Shown in pieces: positions 1 to 11,555 of a DNA stretch of 64,000 bases. The stretch covers positions 845,780-909,779 of the forward strand of contig JALMQS010000137.1 of the NCBI GenBank assembly GCA_024734495.1. The letters are read 5' to 3'. The first letter of the stretch is position 1, and every line of letters starts with the position of its first letter. Origin of the DNA: Forficula auricularia. Lineage: Eukaryota > Arthropoda > Insecta > Dermaptera > Forficulidae. The translations under genes and the position numbers were made by a program. The notes beneath the pieces are model-generated. The model was not told the origin of the DNA and ran no database searches. It worked only from the letters and a program-made list of their open reading frames with translations.

Positions 1-660
1 TGTGGCTAGAGTTGTAAAAATAGAATGAAGATTACATCACTTTCCACATAAAATTGCGGTTACTGAGACATTTGTCATATCGTTTAGGCGGCCTGTTTCA
101 TAAAATTCGAGCCTGGGAGACACGCCGGGCATGAGTGAAATATCACCCATGTTATACAGCGACTCGATTCGGGAGCGAACGGGCCTGCCGAATTAAATAT
201 CAACATCTCTTCCCGTATCAATGTTCTTCGAGAACACAAAATTCCAGCAACTTGCATACGAAAGATTGGTTAGGACCCCATCAAGTCGATGGGTCCTAAC
301 AATCTTCGTATGCAGAGTTGTAGGTTGCGTGTTCATATAGGGTGTGCAGGGAGGGCTGCTGGATGGCGGTGGCCCTTCTAGATTCGAATGTCCGAATCAC
401 TGCCCCCCAATCGAATCGAGTCGCTTTAATATAGCATGGGTGATAATATTTCACTCATGCTAAACGACACAACGATCCGACTGAGTCATCTAGCGGCCGT
501 GTCTCAAGGCTCGAGGCACATGAGCAAGAACGGGCCGCCACAAAGCTTATTAAGCGATATGACAAATGTCTCAATGTACTTGGTACCTATGTGGAAAAAT
601 AAAGGTTTGTTATATCTTTGATGTCTCATTCTATTTTTTGACTTTCATACACAACTCTGA
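1..660. repeat. Long imperfect palindrome, about 600 bp
   Basis: The sequence folds on itself around position 285: AGGACCCCATC (272-282) pairs with GATGGGTCCT (288-297). The pairing continues outward, for example CGACTCGATTCG near 162 against CGAATCGAGTCG near 412, and TTTCCACATA near 42 against TATGTGGAAA near 588. The right arm carries a G-rich stretch near 345-395 that is unmatched on the left, so the arms are offset. The region is richer in G+C than its surroundings. It is probably a nonautonomous palindromic element; its left end may lie outside the window. A 61-codon open frame at 436-621 is only arm sequence. Confidence 0.7.
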
Positions 661-1636
661 CCACGGTCGACGGGGGAAACTTATTTTTCAACTTCCCATC
701 GTAGATAGGATAACCTAGATTGGGAAGGACTCAGAGAAGTTCGGGTCAGGAATCAAAAGGTCATCTGGGTCGATTCAATTCACTTTTAGTTGAGTGTTAT
801 CTGTTGGCAAATTTTTTTCTTATTTTATAAGATGTGATATCTGATTCAATTTCTTACATAATTATTATCCTTTAATATGAGTTACTAAATTTCAAAATAC
901 AAATTCCATTTAATTAATACACTAGATTTTTATCTGATTCAAATCGATAGAAAATAATTATATTTGAATAAATTTTATCATCAGATTATTTGGATAGGAG
1001 GCTAATTAGTCCTTTTGCTTTTGACTGTGTGGGCTAATCATTACCACCTGTCAAACATATGACGGCTGTCTGATAAATGATGATATTCAGTTCAATCAAA
1101 AGCACCATCGATCCATCTTCGAATAATTTTCAAGCAAACATTTTTGTTAACATTCTACAGGCGTGAAACTAGAAACAAATTACTTGCCATGACAGGTTGG
1201 CTAGTTTCGTGACTAATTTTATTATTAATCAAGCTCTAAGGGAGGAAGCTCTGGGCTAGGTCCGAGATAAATCCCGGGCTCTTTATTACACCCCATTTTG
1301 ACAGGCCTCTTGTGTTAATATTCATGTAACTTACCTTGCACGCGTAGTAAAAGTCAGCGACAGACAAAACGAACATCTTTTGTTTCTCATTTGACAAATG
1401 AGTTGAGCGTTTGTTTTTTACAAATCAATAATTAATACCTACTGAGTGTAAGTTTATTTACATCAAGCAGAGCACAACCTCATAGATTTCTCTTTGTGAA
1501 TTAACAACTCTGCTACTCTAGGAAAAACAAAATCTTTTGAATTACTTTTTTTTTTTTTTTAAATAATTTGATTCCAAAATGTTTGATACTTATATATTAA
1601 TATTTAAAGCAAAGTGAATTTGCTATTTTTTTAATG
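661..1636. other. No recognisable feature
   Basis: A+T-rich sequence with a 14-base T run near 1547-1560. I see no coding frame, repeat end or RNA gene. Confidence 0.5.
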
Positions 1637-1729
1637 ATATAAGACAGGGGTGTCCAACCCGCGGCCCAGCACACCAATGAATGCGGTCCGACATAAAATT
1701 ATAAATTTCCTTAAAACATTTGAGATTCT

Positions 1730-2458
1730 TTACTTTACCATACAGGGTATGGCCAAGTATTGTAATCATGCGTGAAAAAAGTGTTTTTTTTCCTTGTTTT
1801 TTTTTGAAATATCTCAAAAACGGTTGGAAGTATTTTGATTAAAAAAATTAAGCGAAACCATACTATTTCGCTCTACAAAAAAGCTCTAATAAGTGAACAT
1901 CGAAAAAATTATATTTTTCGAGATAACAATTGTTTTGTCAAAATGTCTGTTAGCTAGTCTTGTTGTCTGTTAGTCTGTGCGTTACCAAATTTTTGTGAAC
2001 GAGCTAGCTCAAAAACTAGTTTGAATATCTAAACCAAATTTCACACGGAGTTTTGGTTCATTGAGATTAAGAGCTGATTAGATTTTGGTGCATATCGAGC
2101 CAAAATTAAGGGGGGTGGAGGGGGGGTTAAAAATAAAAAATCTAGGCCATTTGAGCAAACTCAACCAAATTTTGTATACATAATCAGTGGGCCCACAGTA
2201 ATCTAAAAATGCAAAAACTAACCCCCAAAATGGGTGGGGGGGGGGTGTAGGCTCAAAAAATGAAAATATATCCTCTTGTATCAAACTCAACCAAATTTTG
2301 TATATATATAATCAGTGGGCCCACCGTAATCTAAAAATGCAAAAACTAACCCCCTCTCCCCTACATGATTATAAATAATTTTATTAAATATTGAATATAA
2401 GTGACGGGCCAGGTTGTATGGTAAAGTCAAGTGGATGGCCACATCAGAACACGTCAGC
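1730..2458 (+). mobile_element. CTTTACCATAC-ended repeat, copy 1 (nested in hAT)
   Basis: About 730 bp beginning TACTTTACCATACAGGG and ending near GTATGGTAAAG...CAGAACACG. Other copies lie at 59304-60032 (minus) and 63591-64000 (plus). Inside, a block of about 95 bp containing GAGCTAGCTC, C/G runs and ATAATCAGTGGGCCCAC is partly duplicated (2135-2230 and 2274-2350). No coding capacity. The short inverted ends (CTTTACCATAC) suggest a DNA transposon derivative, but its superfamily is unclear. Boundaries are uncertain by 10-20 bp. Confidence 0.6.
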
Positions 2459-2617
2459 TTATTATCTTACTGGAAAAGAATGATAAGTCTGATATAATTT
2501 TACCTGATATATATTTTTTTTTTCTAAAATAAGAAGAAACTAGAAAATCTCCCCAAAAGTTTTCGAACAATAAAAGGCAGATTTTCAATTTTGAATGTGA
2601 AAAAATATATCAAGATT

Positions 2618-2773
2618 GGAGTAATTTTTGGAGACGGACTAATAAGTGAAGTTGATTGACAGACCCTGAAGAAGGAGGGAATAGCCTCCGAAACGTCAGT
2701 TTATGAATAAAAATAAAAAGATAATATAAATTATCTTCTTTTTTTGGACTTCCTCATCAATATCCACTCAAAA
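2618..2773 (+). mobile_element. Hairpin-bearing SINE-sized repeat, internally deleted copy
   Basis: Joins the first 40 bases or so of the family (GGAGTAATTTTTGGAGACG) directly to its last 110. These include the CTGAAGAAGGAGG...CCTCCGAAACGTC hairpin (2666-2697) and the tail ending CATCAATATCCACT. The flanks TATATCAAGATT (2606-2617) and TATTTCAAGATT (2774-2785) are an 11/12 target duplication. The empty site is preserved in the right-hand hAT copy (around 5245-5260). The full-length relative is at 27859-28319 (minus). Confidence 0.75.
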
Positions 2774-2920
2774 TATTTCAAGATTTCCCAAAAAATACTT
2801 AATCACAATTTTGGATTATTTTGATCCATTTTAATTAGATTTAAATATTTTAACTGCAAACTTTCAGATTGAATGTATAGAAATGGAATCAGACATTGAA
2901 CTGAACAAATATTTAATAAC

Positions 2921-3706
2921 GAGCTTTTGCCCTGCTGGTGCCCTGGCGGGCGGCGCCTAGGTCCAAAAATTGTATTCCTCTTAAAAAACCACACTCCAAA
3001 TGTATACCTGTAAACTCCCGAAAATACATAGTCTCTTAAAAGTTTCGCCTCATTTTCGTCCTGACACAGCTACAGAAATGAGGATCTAGATATAAATCTG
3101 GGAGTATTTCTTATTTCTATAATCTACAGCATTGTGATATTTTTTATGTGGAAATATGTAGATTTATTTAAATAAGTGGTATCGTGTGAGGAGGAGAATT
3201 ATATTGTATCATTTTTTTAAACTTTGGGATCGATAATGGATATAAGGCTCCAAATATTTAAAAGAGATCAGGTGTTGTTTGTATGACAGGCTGCTCCATC
3301 CAATATTGGCATGAGAAACTCATATGGGCATGCGTGTCTTAAGTCGTTTAATTTTGTAAAAATCTAAAATAAGAATAACAAAATTTAGATTTTTAATAAA
3401 TTAAAAAAAAGTGGCAAATTATTAAAAAAATAAACAAATAATATATAAATCAAATAAGATGTGATTGATTTCTTTTTCTGTGCGCAAAGAAAAGCGCATT
3501 GAATATTTAATTTTTTAGGTGGGGCGGGGGGGGCCCCCCAAATAATTATCAATATATTTAATGTTTCTTAATTTAAAATCAATTGGAGTATTTCATTTGA
3601 GTCCAAATTACAATTATATTTCAAATTTGCCGCAAATATACCGATGCCGCTCTCTCTCGGCAGCATTACGTCAGCGTTGCGGCAAATTAATCTAGACAAA
3701 TATATA
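2921..3706. mobile_element. Insertion inside the left hAT copy, unclassified
   Basis: Defined by comparison: the right hAT copy runs straight through at the matching point (about 5100-5128). The insert starts with a GC-rich hairpin (GGCGGGCGGCGCC, about 2945-2957), and a G8-C6 run lies at about 3527-3539. I see no coding frame. The end hairpin resembles those at 40110, 45675 and 61060. The superfamily is unknown. Confidence 0.5.
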
Positions 3707-4212
3707 TAGTATGTCTCTTAATTAAAATTTTATAAAAATTATCTACCCAGAAACAAATATTCCTCCTGGCTTCACAATATTTATTCACTTTTCAGAAATA
3801 TGAATTTACATACAATAATATACCTGAATCTATTTTTGAGAATAAAATTCACTAAAAGCAAAATTATAAGCCCAACTAGTATCAGGTAACAAAAATAACG
3901 AAGTTTCGAATAATTAAAAATTATTTTCATCTCATATTTCCATTTTTTTTTTTTAATATTTATTATTTTAGTAATTAAAACTTTTTGAAGTGGTAAATAA
4001 TTTAAAATAGAATCCTGAAGAAAAAAATTCAAGGATTATAATGCTATGATATTATGCTTTTCTTGTCATGGTGGATATCATTATTCTACATTATTTAACT
4101 ATATTTTTTGATTAACAAATATTAATGGAATTAGTAAATTTTATATGTGGCCAGAGGCATTTGTTTTTCCTTCAAATGCGGCCCGTGTAGGCCAAAAGGT
4201 TGGACATCCCTG

Positions 4213-4636
4213 ATATAAGATATGCAAGAAGTTGGAATATTTATAAGTCAAGAAAGATACTAATCTCTTAGAAGAAAAAAGGCGATGAGCATTAAAAATA
4301 TTCAATTGTTGGTTTGGATCTATAAATCTATGTATATCTATATATATAAAAGGGATTATCATGCAGAAAAACAGCTGATGAATGAGTTAGATCGATCGCC
4401 TCTATTTTGACCGTGAAGGAGTGTTGATAATTGATATTTACAAATCGTTTTAATGAGAGTGAAAGTGTACGGGAAATTACTGATTTTACTCCATTGTAAA
4501 TTTTGCTATAGTATTATCTCATAAAAAAAAGTTGCATTTTTAAATTGCACTTAAAGTGACTGACAAGTATGTTCAAATATTTTTTTTTCTGAAATATATC
4601 GAAGACATTTTTGTTTTTTGGAGAGCCTAAAAGAGG
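4213..4636. other. Spacer between two hAT copies
   Basis: A+T-rich sequence separating the two inverted hAT copies. Only the target duplications at its edges are informative. Confidence 0.6.
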
Positions 4637-4644
4637 ATCTAAGG

Positions 4645-5500
4645 CAGGGGTGTCCAACCTTTTGGCTTACACGGCCCGCATTTGAAGGAAAAACAAATGC
4701 ATCGAGCCGCTTATAAAATTTACTGATTCCATTGATAATAATAGTTAATAATGTAGAATAATGATATCCACCATGACAAAGGAGCAAAAATGTCATAGCA
4801 TAATAATTTTTGAGTTTTTTCCTTCAGGATTCTGTTTTTAAATTACTTACCACTTCAAAAAGTTTTAATTACTGAAATAATAAATATATAAAAAAAAAAT
4901 TGAAATATGAGATGAAGAATGATTTTTAATTATTCGAAACTTCGTTATTTATGTTACTTGATAGTTGAGCTTATAATTTTGCTTTTAGTGAATTTTCTTC
5001 TCGAAAATAGCTTCAGATAAATTCATATTACTAAAAAGTGAATAAAATTCTGAGAAGCCAGGAGGATTATTTGTTTATGGGCGGATAATTTTTATAAAAT
5101 TTTAATAAAAAGACATTATTAAATACATATTTGTTTCAGTTCAATGTCTGAATGATTTCCAAACATTCAATCAGGAAGTTTTCAGTTAAAATATTTAAAT
5201 CTATAGTAAAAATGATTCAAAATATGCCAAAATTGTGATTATTTTTTCAGAAATCTTGATATATTTTTCACATTGAAAATGGAAAATCTGCCTTTTATTG
5301 TTCGAAAATTTTTGGGGAGATTTTCCAATATATTATTTGTTTAGAAAAAATAAATAAATTATCAGGTCAAATTTTACCAGATATATCTATCTTTCCAGTA
5401 ACGTAAAAAACTCAATGTTTTAAGGAAATTTATAATTTTATGTCGAACTGCATTTATTGCTGTACTGGGACACATGCGGGCCGAGGGTTGAACAGCCCTG
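4645..5500 (+). mobile_element. hAT nonautonomous element, right copy, intact
   Basis: Begins CAGGGGTGTCCAACC and ends with the inverse of CAGGGCTGTTCAACC. The 8-bp target duplication ATCTAAGG (4637-4644 and 5501-5508) is perfect. It is 856 bp long and its terminal CGGCCCGCATTTG segments are typical of GGTGTCCAACC-ended hAT families. No transposase. It is the uninterrupted reference for the copy at 1645-4212. Confidence 0.88.
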
Positions 5501-5508
5501 ATCTAAGG

Positions 5509-8261
5509 TTCAGTATAAAGCAAATGGAGATAGATTTAGTTATTATTATTAAGTAAAAAAATCATATTAATTTTATAATGTTTTTTTTAGACAAGGCCTA
5601 AAGTTAATTAAATAATTTTTTGGTCAGTCAGACCTAATGGTCAGGGAGATTTTTTTAATCCTAGACCACACATGATGTCATTGTGCTGGATCTTACAAAA
5701 AATGACTTCTTTCCGTATTAGAGATAACTACTTTGAACAAGTCCCAAAGATCACATGCTTGAACGACGATTTATTGACAGAATCTAGATATAATTGCAAT
5801 TTCCCTGTAAAGCACAAGTTTTAATCATTATAAATGCTTATTTAAAAAAAAGAGAAGGTGAGAAAAGAAAGTTTGAGGTACTGTCAGGTAGGTTATATTC
5901 TTTTAGTTATTTTCCCTTTATACTCTTTTCCCGATTTGTTCCTAAATAGTTTTTCGATCACATTCCATTATTTTTTTCCTCGCCGATGTGATTGCTCTTT
6001 CATTTTTAGCCAAATGTGTATGTGTGTGTATCATTTTTGTTGATCGCAAACACCCCTGGCATTAATATGTAGATTAAAGCAAACTTCGTACAGTCCTCCC
6101 CCCTTAGAATGTTTTTTTTAACTTAAATAATGCTCTTGTTTTTTTTTATTTTCGTCCCTTTTGGTGAATTTGTTCGAAATTTCTTGCGCGTGCAAGTGCT
6201 TTCAACTAAATCTCGATATTACCATAGTCTAGCTATTTTCAGAGATTTGAATTTAAATTAGATATCGTTTTTCTTGTAGTTTTTTTTTCTCGTTTACCAT
6301 TTTACAATTTCACTGACATGAAAAACTTGTGCGATTCATGAGAGGAGTTTCCTATCGAATTCATAATAAACGAAAACTTAAATTATGATTTCTCTTTTTA
6401 ATATTAATAATACAGTGAAAAAACAGTTTGGAATGAGACATGTTCAATAAATATTTACCTCACGTTTTCATTTGGTTAGTAAAAAAATCACAACAAAAAT
6501 GAACCCAAGAATCCTTTCGGTTTGGACCACTCACGGGAAAATTAGAAAATTGGCTTAAATTTTCGGCACACACTTATTTCTGAAATCGTTTTCAAGTGAA
6601 AATAGATATAGTTCGAGTCAATTGAGTAACATCGATTTTATCATATCTATGTTTCTAAGGCCCAATTGCATATAAACAAAATGAACCAAGGTTCGTTTGA
6701 CTAATGATTGTTAGTTACCGATTGACAGAGGATCCTATGAGTTGCAATGAACCAAATAGAGTGCTGGCCAGCTGAACTATAGTTACTATAGTCAATGGTC
6801 GAAAAATAGATTGGCAACGCAAAATTCCTTGCAATTTAGTTTAGTTTGTAATTTTACTTTTCAAGACCACCAGGCTTTGATAATTTTATGTCAATGATAG
6901 TTGAAAGTTGACAAAGAGGTGTAGTATACAAACATAGGAACCAAATTTTAACTCATTATCTACAACCGTTTGATAGCTCTTTTAATGATTGAATATTTAT
7001 TGATTTTCTGAATTGAAAATTCAAAACCAAAACAATTCTTCCTTTTGGCACCTGATTGAACCCGTTTGTGAGTTATTTAGTTATCTAAATTTAGGCGGAC
7101 AGAAGAAATCACGTTTGTAAATGATTTTTTTGCACATTTCAGACATTTCTAAACACAAAATGCTTCAGTAACAGCTGACCCCCTTTTACTTATGCAACCG
7201 ATTAGGTTGCAAAGTAGAACATAAGCATAAGTTACAGGGAATCCCAAAGGTTTAATCAATAAAATTTCTCTGGGATTAAAGTTAAATATATCCTAACTAC
7301 TAGTTATTACATACTTAGCTCTTGTTAAAAAAAGGCCTTATGAAACTTGTATTTTATATTATTTATTTATTAATTATATATCTAAAAATAAATAATGCTA
7401 TTCAAGTATTTTAAATAGGAAATCAATGAGGAGGCCATACGTCACTCTGGTACCCCCCCTAACAAATATAACGTCAGAAAAGTTAGACCCCTCTATAATA
7501 AAATTTAAAAAACCAACAATTTAAGACAAAAAATTAAAATAAACTTATTGAAGTTCAAACGTCACATTTTCTTAGACCCCCCCCCACCCCACCTTGTCAC
7601 CAGGCTAAGCAAAATCCCTGCCCCTGAGAGTGTCATCTAGTAAATATTATTGCCACGAATTTTCGGTGTAGTTTTTTCTCAACTAAATCAAAAATTAAAA
7701 GCTGAAAAATTATGGCTTTTAATTTCAACAAATATCACTAATATTAACTCAGAAAACAAATCTACTTTACAGCGTTTAATAAATATTTTAAGTCTCAAGA
7801 TATAATCACAATCGAATTGTTTAATGTCTTATGAAATATTGAATTTATTGTTTCACACTATATAATACAAAAGCACATTTAGGGGAGAAAACTGGGAAAT
7901 TTCATGGTTGAAAAAGTCATCATTTGAAATCGATACCAGAGCTTTGTCGAATAAAACTCAAAAAGATCAGATACTTGCAAATATCCGCCAGAGATCAAAC
8001 AGAAGCTAAAACCAAAATGCATGAAATAGTTGAATGTCAAAGGCTCCGATTATTATTCCTTATGGAAGTTCTAGAATGATCAACTATAATTATAATTAAA
8101 GTTATTTGAACTTTTCAATTACCATAGTATTGAGAATAATTTTAATCATGCAGCAAAACATTTCTGATTCTAATTCAAAAACTAAAAATTTCAAAACTAA
8201 ATTTAACTAACGTTTACTCCTGACACTTTTCTGGAATATCTTCTAAATTATTTTGATTAGT
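5509..8261. other. A+T-rich region without genes
   Basis: No supported gene. At 7439-7625 there is a degenerate C-run repeat (CCCCCCCTAACAAATATAAC followed by ACGTCACATTTTCTTAGACC) that is shared with 25590-25770. Pyrimidine-rich stretches lie at 5900-6180. Short open frames here have no recognisable domains. Confidence 0.5.
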
Positions 8262-8595
8262 TTTTGATTAAATTATTAAAGTTGCTATCGGGAGATAAGG
8301 ACTTGATTTTTTTATGCAGATAATTTATATTTTATTGCCAACGTTTCATCAACTTAAAACAGTTTTAAAAAAGAAATTTCAATCTGATTGATGTTAATGA
8401 CTTGCCTTGTTATGTTTACTAAGAAAGAATATTTATAAAAATGAGAAATATGCAGCGAAGATAACTATTTGAGCCCTGAAGAAGTCAACAAAGTTGTTGA
8501 AACGTTGGCAATAAAATATAAATTATCTGCATAAAAAATATATTCCTTATTTTCCGATAAGAACTTTAATAATCTTCTATTATAAATGTTTATGA
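8262..8595. mobile_element. Inverted-repeat element carrying the recurrent hairpin
   Basis: Arms of about 100 bp (8262-8358 and 8480-8595) pair as inverted repeats, sharing TATGCAGATAATTTATATTT and the complement of TTATCGGGAGATAAGG. The right arm holds the hairpin CTGAAGAAG-TCAACA-AAG-TTGTT-GAAACGTT (8476-8505) with outer GCC/GGC pairs. The left arm has only its 3' half (8338-8358). No coding sequence. Confidence 0.65.
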
Positions 8596-9486
8596 TTTTT
8601 ATGATGTTTATTATTTCAAATTTTTCTAGTTCCTGAAAATTTGTTTTCAATTAAATTTTTTTAGCTCTTATTAAAAATTAAAAATAAAAAATTAAAATAT
8701 ATCCTAATGATATAAATCTTTTTACTATTAAAAATGTAATAATTTGTCGACATCAATATTAGTGAAAACTTTTATATTCAAAATTTCGAATTCATTAACA
8801 CAGATAGACATTTTTAAAAAACCACTTTTTGGACAACATTAAGATCGGGAAAAATGTTAACATCGGAATTTATCAGAATTCAATATTTATATTTAAATTC
8901 TAGTAATAATGGAAATTAAATTAAAATAAAAAATATTTAAAAGTTGAGTTCATAATAAAATCACGTAGTTTGTTAGTCATGACATGTTTTTTCAATGCGA
9001 TATTCTAGTATATAAACAAGTGATGTGAAAAACATGCCATTCTTTAGGATGTGCTGGTATTCTTGGATGGTATCCTTGAGTTTGTCTGGAATTCATTAAA
9101 AGCGTAGCGGGTGGTGCTGACTTCTTCAAAGCTGCCATATTTGGCGTAGATGTCTATATCGGACACCATATGTTCCAGACATGCGGTACGCCTCATTCGT
9201 AAACTCTTTTTTTCTTACAACGAGAAAGAAATATGAAACCGTGATATTTGCCTTTTTTTAATTAAATGAGATTATAAATGAGATCATTTTTCTGTTAAAT
9301 TTTAAATATAGCTTTAAATAAATTTCAAAATAAAACTCTTGCACGCGTTACTCTATATTAAACAATATAATTAGTTAAGAGTATTTTAAATACAAGACAA
9401 TTGTTAATTTTACAAATAATTGATGTCTTGTATTTATGTTACTTATTTATTTATTTTGTTGATCTTTATACATAACTTTGAAAACT
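8596..9486. other. A+T-rich, no clear gene
   Basis: Mostly featureless. On the minus strand, 9045-9210 has a readable stretch (SDIDIYAKYGSFEEVSTTRY is part of it) that loses frame after about 45 codons. It may be a relic of an unidentified coding sequence. Confidence 0.4.
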
Positions 9487-9487
9487 G

Positions 9488-9600
9488 AGGGTTAGGTTGG
9501 CCGAGTTGGTAAAGTACATGCTTTGTAATTTATAATGAAGCTAGCGCGGGTTCAAGCCCGATTCGCTGCAAACCGATTTTAATCTGATCCCTACACAATA
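9488..9600 (+). repeat. tRNA-derived SINE head or tRNA relic (Leu/Ser-like)
   Basis: Contains an internal RNA polymerase III promoter pattern: A box TTGGCCGAGTTGG (9498-9510) and B box GGGTTCAAGCCC (9548-9559). The anticodon-arm region is not a good tRNA fold, so a SINE head is more likely than a functional tRNA. Related heads appear on the minus strand at 29640-29880 and 58511-58721. Confidence 0.6.
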
Positions 9601-10664
9601 GAGAAAAAACTAATTAATATTATTGATTTTCTAAAGTTTTTATATAAATATTATTCGCTATTCATTCGTTTGGTAAACCCCGAAGATGTTGCTCCATCAC
9701 ACTGCAAGCCAATGAATTTAAAACCAAATATTTTAAAGCCAAAAACTAAGATGTTGTTGATTATTTTTATAGTTCGTAGTTTTTACATTTATCTCAGTTT
9801 TACTAATTTATATCTTGAATTATATTTATCGTTTTTTATGTAATTGGATGTATCAAAAAAATCTAATTTGAACATCCACCATATTAGCCCGAAGAAATTC
9901 GCATCCTTTGATTGTGAATTAGCAAGATTTAAAGATAAATATTACATTAGTAACATAAAAAAAAAAGGAAAAAAAAAGAAAAAAATAACATTGAAAAATG
10001 TATGCACAATGAAAATACGAGGTTTGTAAAAACAGTGAAAGAGAACGAATTCGTTTGAGCTGAATTGATGAACGCATGAAATACGATAGAAAACAAAAAA
10101 AATTGAATAGAAAACACAAACTGGTAAATTTTTGAAAGTTAATAGAGCATAAACTATAGAGGTACCAAAATATAATGCGAGCGAAAATCTCATCATCATG
10201 ACTTTTTTTATTAAAGTAAATGGAGATCTTCATCAATCCCGTAAAAAAATCAATTGCAATGAAACTATATACTTTTATATAAATCTCAAGAAAAAATAAA
10301 TGCAATTTTAAAATTCACATTAAAGTTTTTATTGTTCGAGATCATTAATAGTTTAATAATTGATTTTCTTAGCAGCTAGAACTTAGCGGGTCATGTTTAT
10401 ATACACCTGCATTTTTAATAAAATTTAAATAATTTTTTGCATAAAGTTCCTGGTTAAAAATAATATTTCCAGAATAAATATTTTATTAAATATACGTAGG
10501 TACTAAAAGTTTGTCAAAATTCAAAACTAAAAAACAAAATTATTGATATATTATTTTAGCGAGAGAAGAATTTTTTTAATTTATATTTAAAATATTACTT
10601 AAGCATTTATTTATCTATTTTTTTAAAATTTATTTGTGACTAATAACTTGCGACGTACTTGCAG
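9601..10664. other. A+T-rich, no gene
   Basis: Contains a purine-only run near 9957-9990 that creates long pyrimidine-coded open frames on the minus strand. These frames are low-complexity artefacts. Confidence 0.5.
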
Positions 10665-11555
10665 TAGCGTAGCCAGAAAATGTTCATGGAGGGGGGGGGG
10701 GGGATCAATCCACAAAGCAAAAAATTTAGTGGCAATTTTTTTATATTAAAACAAATAGAAACTTTAAGAAATGTTCTATAGCCTATACTTAATTTAAGTT
10801 GGAAAACATCTGATCCAAATACGAAATTTCATGAAAATAGGGTGGTCCTTATTTTGGGTATTTTGGAAATTTACGCATATGGTTCGAAATAAATAAAAAA
10901 TATCTTCCAAGTTTTAAGTCTCTATCTCAATTTTAACCAAGTTTCCCATCTAAATAAGTTGGGGGTTTTGACATTGAACGATCAATTTTTTATTTCGGTC
11001 AAAGTAATGTTTCAAAAAATTTAAAACTCTGTAGAATTTATCCTTATAATAGAAACTATCATACAGAATTTTTACATATTTTTAGCTATTATAATTTTGG
11101 AGTCATAACTAGATACAATACAGCTATATCTTAGCATTAGTAAGTTATAGACTCCAAAATTATAATAGCTAAAAATCTGTAAAAATTCTGAAGAATAACT
11201 ACTATTATAAAAATAAAATATTCATAGTTTAAAATTTTTTGAATCATTACTTTGGCCGGAATAAAAATCGCTCAATGGCAAAAACCCCATGTTATTTAGA
11301 TGGGAAACTTGCATCGGTGTGCGGCACATGTTAAAATTGAGATATAGACTTGAAACTTGAGGGATATTTTTTTCTATTTATTTCGAACCATATGAGCCTT
11401 TGTCAGCGTAAAAATTCGAAAATACCCGAAATAAGAACCACCCTAGTGTGGACAAACATAAATGTTTTTGAAGGTGTTGCTTGAAACGTGTGAGGGGATT
11501 TTGAGCAATGTACAGACAAAACCTTAATCTTATGTATAGAGATAATTATATTTTG
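10665..11555 (+). repeat. Dispersed repeat (relative of 61053-61745), interrupted
   Basis: Shares CATCTGATCCAAATACGAAA and the closing GAGCAATGTACAGACAAAAC with the copy at 61053-61745. A G14 run lies at about 10689-10702. The middle is replaced by the MITE at 10840-11443. A Helitron-like or LINE-derived origin is possible but I cannot decide. Confidence 0.5.
10840..11443. mobile_element. TA-flanked palindromic MITE, GGGTGGTYCTTATTT ends
   Basis: A 604-bp near-palindrome whose ends are GGGTGGTCCTTATTTTGGG and its near-perfect inverse, flanked by TA on both sides (10838-10839 and 11444-11445). This is the signature of Tc1/mariner-type insertion. The whole element folds around about 11125, where GACTCCAAAATTATAATAGC is mirrored. 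A partial copy lies at 45950-46140. Noncoding. Confidence 0.75.

Larger units (their letters stand above)
1645..4212 (-). mobile_element. hAT nonautonomous element, left copy, with three nested insertions
   Basis: The ends are CAGGGGTGTCCAACC at 1645 and the inverse of CAGGGATGTCCAACC finishing at 4212. The element is flanked by a perfect 8-bp target duplication ATATAAGA (1637-1644 and 4213-4220), as expected for hAT transposition. Its body matches the reverse complement of the element at 4645-5500 in pieces: 1645-1729, 2459-2617, 2774-2920 and 3707-4212. The gaps are later insertions at 1730-2458, 2618-2773 and about 2921-3706. Without them it is about 0.9 kb. No transposase is present. Confidence 0.85.

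Noticed and set aside
436..621. 61-codon ORF
   Set aside because: Lies entirely in one arm of the 1-660 palindrome.
2666..2697. Functional hammerhead ribozyme
   Set aside because: CTGAAGA and GAAAC flank a stem as in a hammerhead, but there is an extra unpaired base before the stem and no convincing stem I or cleavage triplet. Reported only as a hairpin family with possible relation.
9919..10305. 128-codon Phe/Tyr-rich membrane protein
   Set aside because: Encoded by a pyrimidine-rich strand in A+T-rich DNA; low complexity with an overlapping similar frame.
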